NCBI GenBank assembly: GCA_035048495.1
Contig: CM068544.1
Span: 49,687,893 to 49,751,892, forward strand
Direction of reading: 5' to 3'
Source of the DNA: Euptelea pleiosperma
Lineage: Eukaryota > Streptophyta > Magnoliopsida > Ranunculales > Eupteleaceae
DNA length: 64,000 nt
Both the position numbers and the translations under genes were made by a program. The notes under the pieces were generated by a model. That model was not told the origin of the DNA. It searched no databases and saw nothing but the letters and a program-made list of their open reading frames with translations. Within the stretch, counting starts at the first letter, position 1. Each line of letters starts with the position of its first letter. Positions 32,817 to 43,779 of the stretch are shown here, in pieces.

Positions 32817-33562
32817 GGGCTAAACATCCACGAGGTCAGTGGGCCCGGATGGAAGCAGTGAGTAACAAGAATTGCCCTACCTAACACCAAAAAGCGTGAG
32901 GTATACCTTGTTACATCATTTTCCTTACTTTTTAACATGATAACACTACCATCAATTCCCACAATTCTTAAATAATGCCTTCAAGTGATATGGCCATTAC
33001 ACTTGGTCCCTTTCTCCTTCTTAAAGTTTTTTGGTTTCCATGGACAACCACCTCATTAACCACTAACTCCATATGGTCCCTTCCTTCTTCTTCTTCATTT
33101 TTTTTTTCTTTTTTCTAATTTTTATTTTAGGTTTGTGATGTACATTTATAATTTTAAAATTTTTAATCTAATATTAGACAAACATTCTGAAACATTAATA
33201 TATTTGTTAATGAGCTACACATCTAATCCATTGATTCGAGCTTTAATTAATAAAATACGACCACCTAGTTATCGATCGGAGTTGTGTCCGACAGAAGTTC
33301 TAGCTCCACGCGGAATATGCGTAATTTCCCGGTATATTTAAAAATTAGTGATCCTAATGATGAACCTAAGAGGAGAAAATATTAATAAAAATAGCGTTTT
33401 TCGTCGCATGTGGTAAAAGGGTTTGTTCAAAATATAACAATTAATAGTCTTGCATTCAAATTTTTTAAGAAATTATCATTTTTTTTTATGGCAAATTGAT
33501 AAACTATTAGCAGCTAAAATAAAAAGTAAAAATGCCTTGGAAGCTATGTGGGTTCTCAAATC

Positions 33563-33953
33563 CATGGTTTTAAAAATGGCCGTCTAAACGGTTTTAAAGG
33601 CCATTTAAACAGTAATGCCCCAAGCCCGTTTCCGTTAAAACCGTTTAAACACGTTTTAACGGTTTTGAAAAAAACGGCCGTTAAAATTGTTTAAACAGCC
33701 GTTTAATTCTGAAATTTTTTGTGAAAAAAACAGCCGTTAATTCCGTTTAATTTCCATTAAAATCTGTTAAATTTCATTTTTTTTTAATTTTCAAATTTCA
33801 AAATTTGAATTTCAGCGCCTTTTTTTCCATTAAAACCGTTTAATTCCATTTTTTTATTTTTTATTTTTATTTTTGCCTCCGTCCGTTTCAATCCGTTTAA
33901 ACGGTAACGCCCCCAGTCCGTTTAACCGTTAAAATGGCCTCCTTTAAACCTTG
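33563..33953 (-). mobile_element. AACGG-rich hAT-type MITE with perfect 8-bp duplication
   Basis: 391 bp, from CATGGTTTTAAAAATGGCC to CTCCTTTAAACCTTG, between two perfect copies of CTCAAATC (33,555-33,562 and 33,954-33,961). This copy fixes the element ends and the 8-bp duplication length for the family. Confidence 0.93.
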
Positions 33954-34116
33954 CTCAAATCTACCCATATAGCTTTGTACAGCGCATTGAGTCCACAGAT
34001 GAAATGTTAATTATAACTGTTTCTTATAGGTCACTTGAGATTTCCATTATCCTTATGATGAACATGGATATCTACTCATATGTACATGTCCAAGTGATCT
34101 ATCTCTATCTCACAGT

Positions 34117-34123
<7 letters not shown>

Positions 34124-34180
<57 letters not shown>
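34124..34180. repeat. (TA)n microsatellite
   Basis: About 27 uninterrupted TA units follow a short (CA)n run. Confidence 0.95.
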
Positions 34181-34182
<2 letters not shown>

Positions 34183-34199
34183 GGATCACGCGACCAAAA

Positions 34200-34848
34200 A
34201 TTGACGCAGACCAATATATAAATTAGAAATTTTGGAATATGATGGATTTTTGGGGAGAGTGTTCTCTATGGTGAGGAGACCATCCTCTTGCAAAAATTCA
34301 TCATTATGATATTCATAGCATGGTTTACTAGTTGAAGAATTATGGACCGTCTATACCCGTTAACTTGAAAATCACATTTGATGGGGTTAGAAATTTTAGA
34401 ATGGGCTTATTTTTTTGTAAGGATGATCTATATGATGAGGAGATCATCTCACCAAAAATCTGCCATTGATTTATCTTCCATGTGGGTACACCAAAATTAT
34501 TAAAATTTTTGTGCCAATTGACAACAAAAATTGGCACGGACCAATATATAGTTTAAAATTTTAGAATGGGATGATTTTTGGTGAAGATGGTCTCAATGGT
34601 GAGGAGATCATTCTCAAAAAAATTCAAATCATTCCGATATTCGTGGCCTGGTTTACAAGTTGAAGAATTATGGACCGTTGATTTTTATTGTTAACTTGAA
34701 AACCACATTTGATAGGAGTTAAAAATTTCAGAATGGGCTGATTTTTTGTAGAGGTGATCTATATGGTGAGAAGATCATCCACACCAAAAATCAGCCATTG
34801 ATTCATCTTCCATGTGGGTACGCCAAAATTGTTGTCACCTAATCCTGA
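34200..34848. repeat. Two tandem diverged copies of a CAAATGTGGTTTTC-type foldback
   Basis: Two units of about 325 bp (about 34,200-34,530 and 34,531-34,848) repeat the same landmarks: GACCAATATATA, GAGGAGACCATCCTC-type, GAAGAATTATGGACCGT, ACTTGAAAA-CACATTTGAT, GAATGGGCT, CAAAAATC-GCCATTGATT, CATGTGGGTACRCC. Single related copies lie at 52,975 and 58,407. Confidence 0.7.
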
Positions 34849-35378
34849 CCTATATATATGCATACATGCACATAACACAATTACATGATCATCTCTAAGC
34901 ATGGTATCATGACCAAGGCTCACATTTAATGGTGGGTCCTGACCCCCTTCAGCTGAGCAATGTATCATGCATGCCCTTCAGCTGAGCAATGTATCATGCA
35001 TGGTCATCATGGTCTATGAGACTCATATTGTAGTATTACCCTTTATATATACACAAAATAATAATAATAATAATAAAAAAGAAGCTTCTCTTATATTAGA
35101 AATTTTAAGAAGCTTCTCTAATCCATATCATGGAAAGTGGAGCTGGAAAAGACATGGAGTCCATTCCATAGAAGAAAGTGGGTAGCAAAAATGACCCTCA
35201 CATGTACAGCAATGATGAGGTTCTCCTCAAACCCTACAACTGCCATCCACATTATGAAAAAAAATGAAAAAAACTAAAGCAACCAGAAAAGGCTTGTGGA
35301 GCCATCTATCCTTCTTTCTTGCGTTGGTGCTCCACAACCCTCTAGTCCTTTCAGGCTTTTGCCATGCTATATTTTTAT

Positions 35379-35773
35379 GGGTCGGGCTCCAGAGACTGGC
35401 CTTTTCTGACCATCTCCCGTTACAGGACACAATATAAGCCACATGGCACATTCTTATAGGACTCTGACCATATGGATGTTCGGCCAATCCCTAAGTAGAA
35501 ATACAAACCAAAAATCAGCTAGATTAGTGATTTCAAACCTTTGGATCTGTGTACCTCAATTACTGCTTAAATTCCCACAGTTGAGATCAACCCATGAAAT
35601 AAGTCCAATCCAACGCCTAGAAATCACTAATCAGGCTGATTTTTGGTTTGTGGGTCCAACTGGGGATTGAACAGACATCCATACGGTCAGAGTAATCTAA
35701 GAGTGTGCCACGAAGCTCATATTGTGTCCTTTAACAGGAGCCGGTCAAAAAAGGCAGGCCTGGAGCCTGAGCC
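35379..35773. mobile_element. Chimeric foldback: GGGTCGGGCTC ends with a G-box-family body
   Basis: 395 bp between perfect 9-bp duplications TATTTTTAT (35,370-35,378 and 35,774-35,782). The outer ends GGGTCGGGCTCCAGAG / CTGGAGCCTGAGCC are those of the element at 20,559, while the body (GACCATATGGATGTTCGGCC, ATTAGTGATTTCAAACC and mirror) is that of the GACCG/G-box family. Confidence 0.88.
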
Positions 35774-36636
35774 TATTTTTATATGCAAGATGCAGGAAAT
35801 GGGGAAAATGGATATTAATATAGTAAAATAATCTGCAATACGATCTGAAGTCCCTATCTTATAGATCATAAGTTCAATCTACAAATGACACAGTCGTACA
35901 CGTGTCGCAAAAAAAAAAAACTGAATTGGGTTGTTAAGATCATCTGATTGGACCGAATTCTGATGTTGATCCATCCACGGTGAGTCCCACACCAAATCAG
36001 CATTTATGCCTCTTAAAATGGTATATATGTTGTTCATAGGATTTTAATTTTTTTTTTGCTAATTATTTTCTCCTGTTCATGGTTTAGCTAGAAAAAAAAT
36101 TTGGAAATTTCAAGCATCGCAAGAACCTAATGTCTGAAAGCAACATATGTGACGATGACATTCGATCCATGTTCTGTGGTGATCAATGACTCAGAGAATA
36201 CGAACACGAGGAATAAGCACCGACAACAATATGCGATATGTGAATCGATGGTGGTAGGATCAGGATCGAGTCCAGTCCACAATTTCCATTGTCATCGCCC
36301 ACAATCATCCAGGGAATTTCTTATAATTGGAGATTACGTTTTATGCATGCCCATGAACAAAGATTAGAGACCAAAAATACCCATTTTTTCTCCTTAATAA
36401 ACAAGTTGAACAAAGATTAAGTACCACCAAATGCAAGGGTATTCTTGTCATTCACTTGCATTTTATATATGACGACAGACGATCGTGAGATGGCATAATA
36501 AATATGGCAGTTATAACTAGTTAATATAAACCTACTTTTGAGTATGAAGCTATTACCTACTGACTTTTCTGTATTGAATATATAAATTGTCTATAATGAT
36601 AATGACAACTTTATTTTTTTTTTTTTTTCGTGTCGT

Positions 36637-36985
36637 GATGTAAGCGCATTTTTGTTACTCACCGCTTCCATCTGAGCCTACTGACCGCATGGATGTTTAG
36701 CCCACCCTTTAGTAGACATTACTACCAAAAATCTGCTTGTTTGATGATTTTTATCCGTTGGTTTTAGCACTCAAAACAATGATTGAATTCAATGGCTATA
36801 AGCATGCCTTAAAAAGTACTAAAATCTAATGGTTATAGATTACCAATCAGGATGATTTTAGGTGTGTATATCCACCAAGGAGTGGGATAAACATCCATGC
36901 GGTCAGTGGACCCAGATGACCGCGGTGAGTAACAAAAATCGTGCTTCTGCATTTGAAAAAAGTTTCAGGCATACCTTGTTACATC
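36637..36985. mobile_element. Foldback element, GATGTAACAAGG family
   Basis: Left GATGTAAGCGC.. (decayed), right GGCATACCTTGTTACATC. The internal CCGCATGGATGTTTAGCCC is mirrored by GGGATAAACATCCATGCGG. It follows a long T run at 36,610-36,628. Confidence 0.78.
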
Positions 36986-36999
36986 TTTTTCCTCTTTTT

Positions 37000-38270
37000 T
37001 AACAAATGAAATATGGCTAAAAAATTGATCAGGTCGGATGATCTTAAACGTCGGATATGCTGACTACTCCACCGTTCATCATTTTTTTTCTTTTAAAATT
37101 TCTAAAAGAACACATGCATCAAATGGTTATGATCATATTTGATGGGTCATGAATATTGCATTTATGCAGCATGTCATCTTGATAGAATGTAGATATCCTT
37201 GAAGCAAGTAATTGTTTGCCAGCTGTCATGATGATCTGCAATGTATCCAAGTCCCAGATCATCAACTGCAGGTAATCTAACGGCCTATGCGTTTTCCAAA
37301 TGTTAAGGGTACCTTTGTGATTTCATCACACAATGGTCCAAATTCGATCTACCTGTGAAAAGTTGTCTGGGTAACAAAATACTTTGGTCTCAGCCCAGGC
37401 CCACCACTGCTGTCCATGTCGCCCTTGTGCCTCTTTCGTTTTAAAAGAGGAAGGGAAATGGAAATGGGTGTCTCACATTCTTTCGTTTATAAATAAGGGG
37501 GGGTTCTAACATCTCTAGTTCTTCTCCAGGGTATGTGAAGCAGATGGGTTATGGCATGGCAAGGTGTGATGAGCAAGATGGAGAAGCAGGGCACGTGCAT
37601 TACTATCTAATTTTCGCTTCTCTTACCTACTGCTGTTAATTAGAAGGCTGGTTAATTAACAAGTTAGTTAGTTCTTCATGTGCCCCTCTTCTCCATCATG
37701 CCCACCCTACCTTATTTTGAATTTGTAATGGTACCACCATCGGATTTCCGTTGGAGTTCATCGAAATCTCCGCCTCATCGGGTTTCATACCAGGTAAGCA
37801 AGGATTGAATGCGCGATTTTTGTGTTTTATGAGTTTCAATATTTGATCTCTATTATTGAGGATAATGGTATGTTTAATGGTCAAGAAAAAGTTTGAGGGA
37901 TTGAATGGTTTACGAATGTACGATGTGTGTGATTTTCCGGGCCATGATTTGAGAACCTGATTGATGCATAGTCGGACACTTGTTATACAGAAGATCGTCG
38001 GGTACACTGACACCTTCATGATGTACGATGAGGTACATCTCATGACTGTTTTCCGAAGTGAATTGTCGCAAATCTAATTGATGGGTGTAAATTTGATGTA
38101 CATGGAAGGATATGATTAATTACATACATTTATGGATTAGTCGTAACCCTCGTATTTTTCTTGTGGAATGTTCAGTTTTTTTTATTCTCGAAACTCAAAA
38201 TCTGCAATACAAACCAGAAAAGATTGGGATGGGAATGTTGACATCCACTTTACTCTAAAGCTTAAGCTGT
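37000..38270. other. Intergenic, no gene supported
   Basis: A minus-strand frame around 37,980-38,045 reads KVSVYP, faintly like the end of a LURP-one gene, but its context does not continue the match. No mobile-element ends were recognised. Confidence 0.3.
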
Positions 38271-38273
38271 TAG

Positions 38274-38450
38274 AAGGTCCACAGGTCTAACAGAGGAGTG
38301 CTGGCCACACAGCCAAACAACAAACTCTAGTAACACGTCCCCTCAGCATTTGCTGAGACTCAAACCTAGCTATTGGGACCTCCTGTTTTGATACCTATGT
38401 GTTTTGGCTGTGTGGCCAGCACTCCGCCTTTATTAGACCCGTGGACCCTT
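38274..38450. repeat. Foldback with GTGCTGGCCACACAGCC arms
   Basis: AAGGTCCACAGGTCTAACAG is mirrored by TTATTAGACCCGTGGACCCTT, and GAGTGCTGGCCACACAGCCAA by TTGGCTGTGTGGCCAGCACTC. Arms of about 50 bp surround a 70-bp middle. Confidence 0.75.
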
Positions 38451-39312
38451 TGATATATATACTCAAAATCTCCAATAGATTCGGATGGGCATATCAGATA
38501 TGGTTTAAGATCCTTGGGGGGTGTTTGCACACTTAGGGTCATAGTCATTTTCCGACATTTAGCGCCTTTCCTTGTGTTGAAAAGGCATGTCAATGTTTTT
38601 GCATTAACGCCACTGAAAATTATATGGACCCGTTTTTTCTTCTTTCTTTCTTATTCTTTACCTGTTCTTCCCTAATTTTTTGAATAAATAGACATAAATG
38701 GACTAAGATCATCCTAATCCTAAATAATGGAAGCTAAGAATAACTCGAGCGTCATCTCATTCAACACCACAAACGTTATATCAAGATGTTGGTACCTCCA
38801 TCCGGGAGACACGACCTCACTAAGGATAGTCTCTTCCTTGACTTGGGATTCCTCCTCTACAAATTGGGTGACAACGACATCCTACCCACAATCTTGTCTC
38901 TTTATCTTGGTGTAATTTCTCTCTCGCATCTTTACTAACATGTAAAGAGAATAAAATTGATCCCCATGATTTTGTACCCAATTGCACATTGCCCGACATA
39001 CCCAAATTGGGTCGGGTCTGGGCACCCTGGTTTACAAATTTTTCTTCTCATACTTGATGTCCTAAGAGCATCTTCAATTGTTCGACAAATCTAGTTTTTT
39101 GCTGAGCAATCTTCTTCAATCATCAGGCAAAAAGTCAGATTTGTCGATTTTTGAATAGTACCTCGGCTTACTGAGCACGACAATGTTGAAGATGTAACTT
39201 TTTATTTTTTATTTTTATAATTATGTTGAAGATGCAAATTGTAATCATTTTTTTTTTTTTTTAAATTATCTTTACTTTTTCATATAATTATTAAATTGTT
39301 ATTTTACAATTA

Positions 39313-39411
39313 TGCCATTATTTGAGTAAAAGGATCCAAAGGTTTGAAATCACTATAATAAGGCTGATTTTTGGTTTGTAGGAATTGGCTAAACATCCCT
39401 GCGGTCAGCCA
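39313..39411. repeat. Right-half fragment of a G-box-family foldback
   Basis: Reads GGATCCAAAGGTTTGAAATC, AAGGCTGATTTTTGGTTTG, GGCTAAACATCC and CGGTCAGCC, the usual right-arm order, with no left arm. Confidence 0.6.
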
Positions 39412-39414
39412 CCA

Positions 39415-39561
39415 AACACACCAAGAAAGTATAGGCATTTGACTCAAAACGCCTATCAACGATTGGAGAGGCTTGCTGACATGGCTAGACATTTCGAGTT
39501 AAACACTGACTCACGTCATTTAACTATTGATGATGCTCTAATAGACTTGGACAATTTTTGA
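39415..39561 (+). pseudogene. Possible fragment of a FAR1/MULE-transposase-like C-terminus
   Basis: One frame ends at TGA 39,559-39,561 and reads RKYRHLTQNAYQRLERLADM followed by a short acidic tail. The helical R/K-rich ..LA..A pattern before a stop resembles the C-termini of FAR1-related and Mutator transposases. It is too short to be sure and has no start. Confidence 0.3.
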
Positions 39562-39830
39562 TAAAAAAAAATATATTAACAAGATTCACGGGAGCCTTTA
39601 TGTTAAAGATCAAATGAGGACAGTCTTTCTCTGTACTTTCAAAAGCTCTTTGATTCATTTCTTTCCCTAAACCCCATGTATCATTGCAAAAGGAAAGAGG
39701 CTCCACATATGGCTACCCCACATAGAAAAAGCAAGAATATGGCAAAACTGAGCATCTCACGACCGATCTAGACGTACATAGCCAATAGTGAAAAGAAAGC
39801 ACACCAAACCTCTTGAGCAATTTGACAATG

Positions 39831-40093
39831 TAGATCATGTTGGACAATCCAACTGCACTATGAGTTTTTCATACTATAATGACCCTCCTCACAAAAAAAA
39901 TGACATTTCGGGACTCCTAACCTCGTGAAAATTGACTTTAATTTGAAAAATCTAGACCACCCAATAATTAAACCATTATTTTGGATCAATTTTTAATATG
40001 GGGAGCAATTTTGAAATGAACTTTATTTTGGTGATGATGATCATCATGGAGAGGACAACTCAATGAATAGTTGGATTATCCAACATGATCTCT
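39831..40093. repeat. Foldback with TAGATCATGTTGGACAATCC arms
   Basis: TAGATCATGTTGGACAATCC at the left is mirrored by GGATTATCCAACATGATCTC at the right, with further complementarity inward (AACCATTATTTTGG region). No coding content. Confidence 0.6.
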
Positions 40094-40401
40094 ATGTGGG
40101 CCCCACCACTAGATGTAAGAAATGGGTGTAGCTCTAGACAGATTCTTAAAAGTATTATCCACAATATGGGGGGAAGGTGATGTCTTAAAAAGGTTAATGA
40201 TGTCTTGGTCCTTGCCAACGCCTTGGATTCTTAACCAAGTCTAACTATCATTGACTCATTAACACGCGACACTCCCTTTAACACCAATCAATGCACCTAT
40301 AAAAGGATCAAAATATTGCAGACAAAATGTTAATGGCGTGTGATGCGAAAATCATATAATAATGTGAGTCAATGACAATTTAAGTCGAGAAGTTTTCCCT
40401 T

Positions 40402-40617
40402 CATGCTGGGCTCAGGAGACCCATTTTTTTTACCCTTCTTGGTGTTCGTGTGCTCGGCCGTGGATTTCAAGAATCCAATGGTGGTTGTCAATGCCGAGCT
40501 GGCATCACTTTTTTCACTTTTTTGGGTGTTGACAACCACCGTTAGATCCGTGAAATCCACGGTTGAGCACACGAACACCAAGAGGGTCATAAAGAGGGGG
40601 TCCTCAGAGCCTAACCC
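40402..40617. mobile_element. Foldback element, GGGCTC family (in duplicated unit 1)
   Basis: Left CATGCTGGGCTCAGGAGACC, right GGGTCCTCAGAGCCTAACCC. The flanks TTTTCCCTT / TTTTCCCAA agree at seven of nine. Arms GTGGATTTCAAGAATCCAA / TTAGATCCGTGAAATCCAC. Confidence 0.82.
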
Positions 40618-40851
40618 TTTTCCCAAAGTTTGAAAGTATAGAGGGATATTGCTAGTTTTATTTTTATTTTCGAAGGGTCTTGGTCCTTGCCAACGACTTG
40701 GAGTCTTGACCAAGTCTAACTATCATTGACTCACATATTAACAAGCGACACTCACTTTAACACCAATCAATGCACCTATAAAAGGACCAAAATATTGCAG
40801 GCAAAACGTTAATGTGAGTCAATGACAGTTTAAGTCAAGAAGTTTTTCCTT

Positions 40852-41058
40852 CATGCCGGGCTCAGGAGACCCATTTTTTTGACCCCTCTTGGTGGTCGTG
40901 TGCTCGGCCGTGGATTTCAAGAATCCAATGATGGTTGTCAGTGCCGAGCTGGCATCACTTTTTGGGGCGTTGACAACCACTGTTGGATCCGTGAAATCCA
41001 CGGCCAAGCGCACGAACACCGAGAGGGTCATAAAAAGGGGGTCCTCAGAGCCTAACCC
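40852..41058. mobile_element. Foldback element, GGGCTC family (in duplicated unit 2)
   Basis: Same landmarks as the copy at 40,402. It is a by-product of the segmental duplication and not a separate insertion. Confidence 0.82.
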
Positions 41059-41119
41059 TTTTCCCAAAGTTTGAAAGTATAGCGGGATATTGCTAGTTTT
41101 ATTTTTATTTTCCTAGGGT

Positions 41120-41870
41120 GTTGCAAAATTTTCATTATTTTTTTTGTTATTTTATTATTATTTTATTGCAGATACGAATGGAAAATGATTATTCTGATAC
41201 ATCGTCCACACAATGCACATCATGTGGTACACGTTCATCCTTCACACCCCATCAGAGAGGTGAACGTAAGCTTTGTATCACCCTACACGTAAGCTGATTG
41301 GAGAACAAAGTAAAAACACGATAAAAGAAAGAAATTCATTTTTAAATCAGAATAAAACACAGGCACATTTAAATTTGAGCTGTGTTGCTGTCTTCCTCAG
41401 ATCCACAAATCATTTTCCTTTGTTATTTTCGTCCACTGAGGAAGATTACAATGAGGGCCGCAACCAATGCATGATCAACAAATCCGGGGAATATAGTTAG
41501 CCGAAACCTGCGCCTCCCAACGATGACCTTCCCAAGCTTGTACAAGAGGCTAGTCTGCAACAAGTTTCCCCACATTTATTTCTTTCTATGTCAAGACGGA
41601 CCCACACACAATTATCAATGGTCTGTCATATAGAATGCCAATATACACACGTGGCACACATGCAAAGAGGCAGCAGTAGGAGAGCCCATTCAATGGGTTC
41701 AGTCTAGGAGATATCCAAATCCAATTGAACCCGTCCAAAAAAAGACCATAACCATTGAATGTGTTATCTTTTAATTAATTAATCACACCATATTCTCCTT
41801 CCGGTTGGAAAAAAAAACTGGACAGATCTCAGGTCGCAATTCAGGTGGTTGTATTGGCATTAAATATCTC
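41120..41870. other. Intergenic, nothing recognised
   Basis: AT-rich sequence with ordinary short frames. I see no exon, RNA gene or bounded repeat. Confidence 0.4.
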
Positions 41871-41872
41871 CT

Positions 41873-42456
41873 ACTAGAACTTTGATGACGGACCACAGTA
41901 TGAGCCACGTATCAGATTCTTAGAGACCACTGACCTAATGGATGTTTGGCCCGGTCTCTCCCTAGGTGGTCCTACATAAAATAAATAAATAAATAAATAA
42001 AATCAGCATGATTATTGATTTCAAACCTTTGGATCTTTGTACCCCAAAATAATACTCAAATTCCATGGTAAAAATTCAACCCATGGAAAACGAATACAAT
42101 CAGACGCTTAGAAATCACTAATCAGACTAATTTTTGGTCGGTAGATCCACCTAGGGTTGGGCCATATAGTCAGCGGTCTAGAGTGTACTATGTGTCTCAT
42201 ATTGTGGTCCAGCATCCATTGTCGAGTGAATCTAATATGCAAACAGTTGCATACTTTAGAGTATGCAAATATGGCCAGAAAGCGACATGTAACAACTAAA
42301 CCCCTGGTTAACTCTGATTAACCCTGGTTAGGGAGATAGGTTAAGATTTGGTTGTTATGTGCATGGCACCTTCTGGCCACATTTGCATACTCTAAAAGTA
42401 TGCATCCATTTGCATATTAGATTTTTCTTCCATTGTTGGTCATCAAAGTTCTACTC
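41873..42456. mobile_element. Foldback element (G-box family) split by a 204-bp MITE
   Basis: The left end ..AGAACTTTGATGACGGACC mirrors the right GTCATCAAAGTTCTACTC. The body has ATGGATGTTTGGCCC, TTATTGATTTCAAACC and the mirrored GAAATCACTAATCAGAC. A (AAAT)n-like run occurs near 41,977-42,001. The nested element lies near the right end. Confidence 0.82.
42225..42428. mobile_element. MITE with AATCTAATATGCAAA ends, nested, 9-10-bp duplication
   Basis: 204 bp with mirrored ends AGTGAATCTAATATGCAAAC and ATTTGCATATTAGATTTTTCT, and inner arms GTTGCATACTTTAGAGTATG / CATACTCTAAAAGTATGCAT plus ATGGCCAGAAAG / CTTCTGGCCAC. The flanks TCCATTGTCG (42,215-42,224) and TCCATTGTTG (42,429-42,438) match at nine of ten, consistent with the Mutator superfamily. 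Confidence 0.88.
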
Positions 42457-42739
42457 CATCCATGGGACAAAACTATACTGTGGCGCGTCGTCCCATATGT
42501 TCAGACCATTGATCTTTAAAATTTGTGCAGTTGGGATCCAAATGAACACAACACTAATTTCAAAAAAACATCAATGGTTTGAAAATATGGTAAGATTGCG
42601 TTAACATTTCCTTTAATTTAACTAACCGTGGGTGTTGTAACCATGCCCTGTGCCCTTGCGCAATGTATACGACCAAGTCACCCTAGAAATATTTGGGTAA
42701 TTTTACTCATGCATTGCTTGGCACAAAGGGTGATGGCCA

Positions 42740-43037
42740 AGTAGAACTTTGCTGACCGACCAAAATATGAGCGCCACGACATATTTTTAGAGATTTCTGA
42801 CCATATGAATGGTTGGCACAACCCTAGATGGACATACAGACCAAAAATTAGCCTAATTCGTGATTACTAAGCATTGGATTGGAGTCGTTTCATGGGTTTT
42901 ATTTAGGGTACAAAGATCCAAAGGTTTGAAAATCACTAATCAGGCTGATTTAGTGCATTCTAAGTGTGAGCCACATGGCACATATTGTGATCAGTCAGCA
43001 ACTTTGCTGACCGGTGCTTGTCAGCAAAGTTCTACTC
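42740..43037. mobile_element. Foldback element (G-box family)
   Basis: Left GTAGAACTTTGCTGACCGACC, right GTCAGCAAAGTTCTACTC. The body includes CTAATTCGTGATTACTAAGC and the mirrored AATCACTAATCAGGC. A second TCAGCAACTTTGCTGACCGG near the right end gives a local repeat of the terminus. Confidence 0.78.
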
Positions 43038-43116
43038 TGCAATGGCCATCCATCAATACATTAATATATTTGACAAGAGAATCTTCCAAGTCCTTAGCCT
43101 CACCTCCCATTCATTG

Positions 43117-43292
43117 AGAAAAAATTCGGTGGCCGGCCACGACTTTGAAGTCCCCCTCCCAAAATGTCTGACAAGTACTCGAACCAAGGGCTTAACACGG
43201 GTTAGGTTAAGGGATTGGGGTATGTGTCAGACATTTTGGGTGGGAGACTTCAAAGTTCCGAGTTCCCCCGGGACCAACGAATCTTTTCTCCC
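43117..43292. repeat. Foldback with GACTTTGAAGTCCCCCTCCC arms
   Basis: GAGAAAAAATTCGGTGGCC..GACTTTGAAGTC..CTCCCAAAATGTCTGACA is mirrored by TGTCAGACATTTTGGGTGGGAGACTTCAAAGTTC..GAATCTTTTCTC. Arms are about 60-65 bp. A related half arm appears near 59,485-59,525. Confidence 0.7.
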
Positions 43293-43418
43293 ATATGTAG
43301 TGATGGACCACTTTTGATTTGCGTGACGCAAGCGTTGTGTGAGGCTTATGTAATGTGATAAAATAATTTCTCCAAAGTGGGAGTGGGACTCGACGTAGTG
43401 TAGGCTGTGCTAAAATAA

Positions 43419-43596
43419 GAGTAAAACTTCTATCACAACAAATTGTAAATCACACAATCACAAGTCAATGAGTTCTCGGCACGCACACAATGCTTTTTGC
43501 AAAGTACCCATGTGCTCAGCTTTGAGGTGTACGTGCCGAGAACTCATTGGCTGTGATTGTGTGATTTGCAACTTTGTTGTGATAGAAGTTTTACTC
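43419..43596. mobile_element. Foldback MITE with GAGTAAAACTTCTATCACAA ends, 9-bp duplication
   Basis: 178 bp. Ends GAGTAAAACTTCTATCACAA / TTGTGATAGAAGTTTTACTC, arms ATCACACAATCACAAGTCAAT / ATTGGCTGTGATTGTGTGAT. Flanks CTAAAATAA (43,410-43,418) and ATAAAATAA (43,597-43,605) match at eight of nine. A second copy lies at 53,271-53,426, and the termini resemble those of the G-box foldbacks. Confidence 0.88.
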
Positions 43597-43779
43597 ATAA
43601 AATAAGGTTGGTGTGGAGTCTCGGTCACTGGTGTTGGTTAAAGATATAGGAACTGTGTCATAAGGGCAAAGGGCCCCAACAGCACCAAAGCTGATTGCTT
43701 TTGGAGGATTCAGACTTGATCATTTTCCTTGCCGGACGATGGTGATTACTGATGAAAGTAATTTAATTTCTAATGTTAC

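Larger units (their letters stand above)
31941..32916. mobile_element. Foldback element, GATGTAACAAGG family, split by a nested insertion
   Basis: The left part runs 31,941-32,168 and the right part 32,817-32,916, with mirrored ends GATGTAACAAGG and ACCTTGTTACATC. Between them is a 648-bp hAT-like element that itself contains an AACGG-type element, so three insertions are stacked here. Confidence 0.83.
40203..41116. repeat. Tandem segmental duplication (~475 bp unit), each with a foldback element
   Basis: Unit 1 spans 40,203-40,677 and unit 2 40,678 to about 41,116. Both start TCTTGGTCCTTGCCAACG, continue CACCAATCAATGCACCTATA and GTGAGTCAATGACA-TTTAAG, contain a GGGCTC-family foldback and end GATATTGCTAGTTTTATTTT. 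Unit 2 lacks about 36 bp near the middle. The duplication happened after the foldback inserted. Confidence 0.88.

Noticed and set aside
37696..38043. Minus-strand frame with YIMKVSVYPT resembling the LURP-one exon 3 motif
   Set aside because: Only about eight residues resemble the family; the following residues do not match, no acceptor context was convincing, and it is nearly 6 kb from exon 2. I could not support it as the missing exon.
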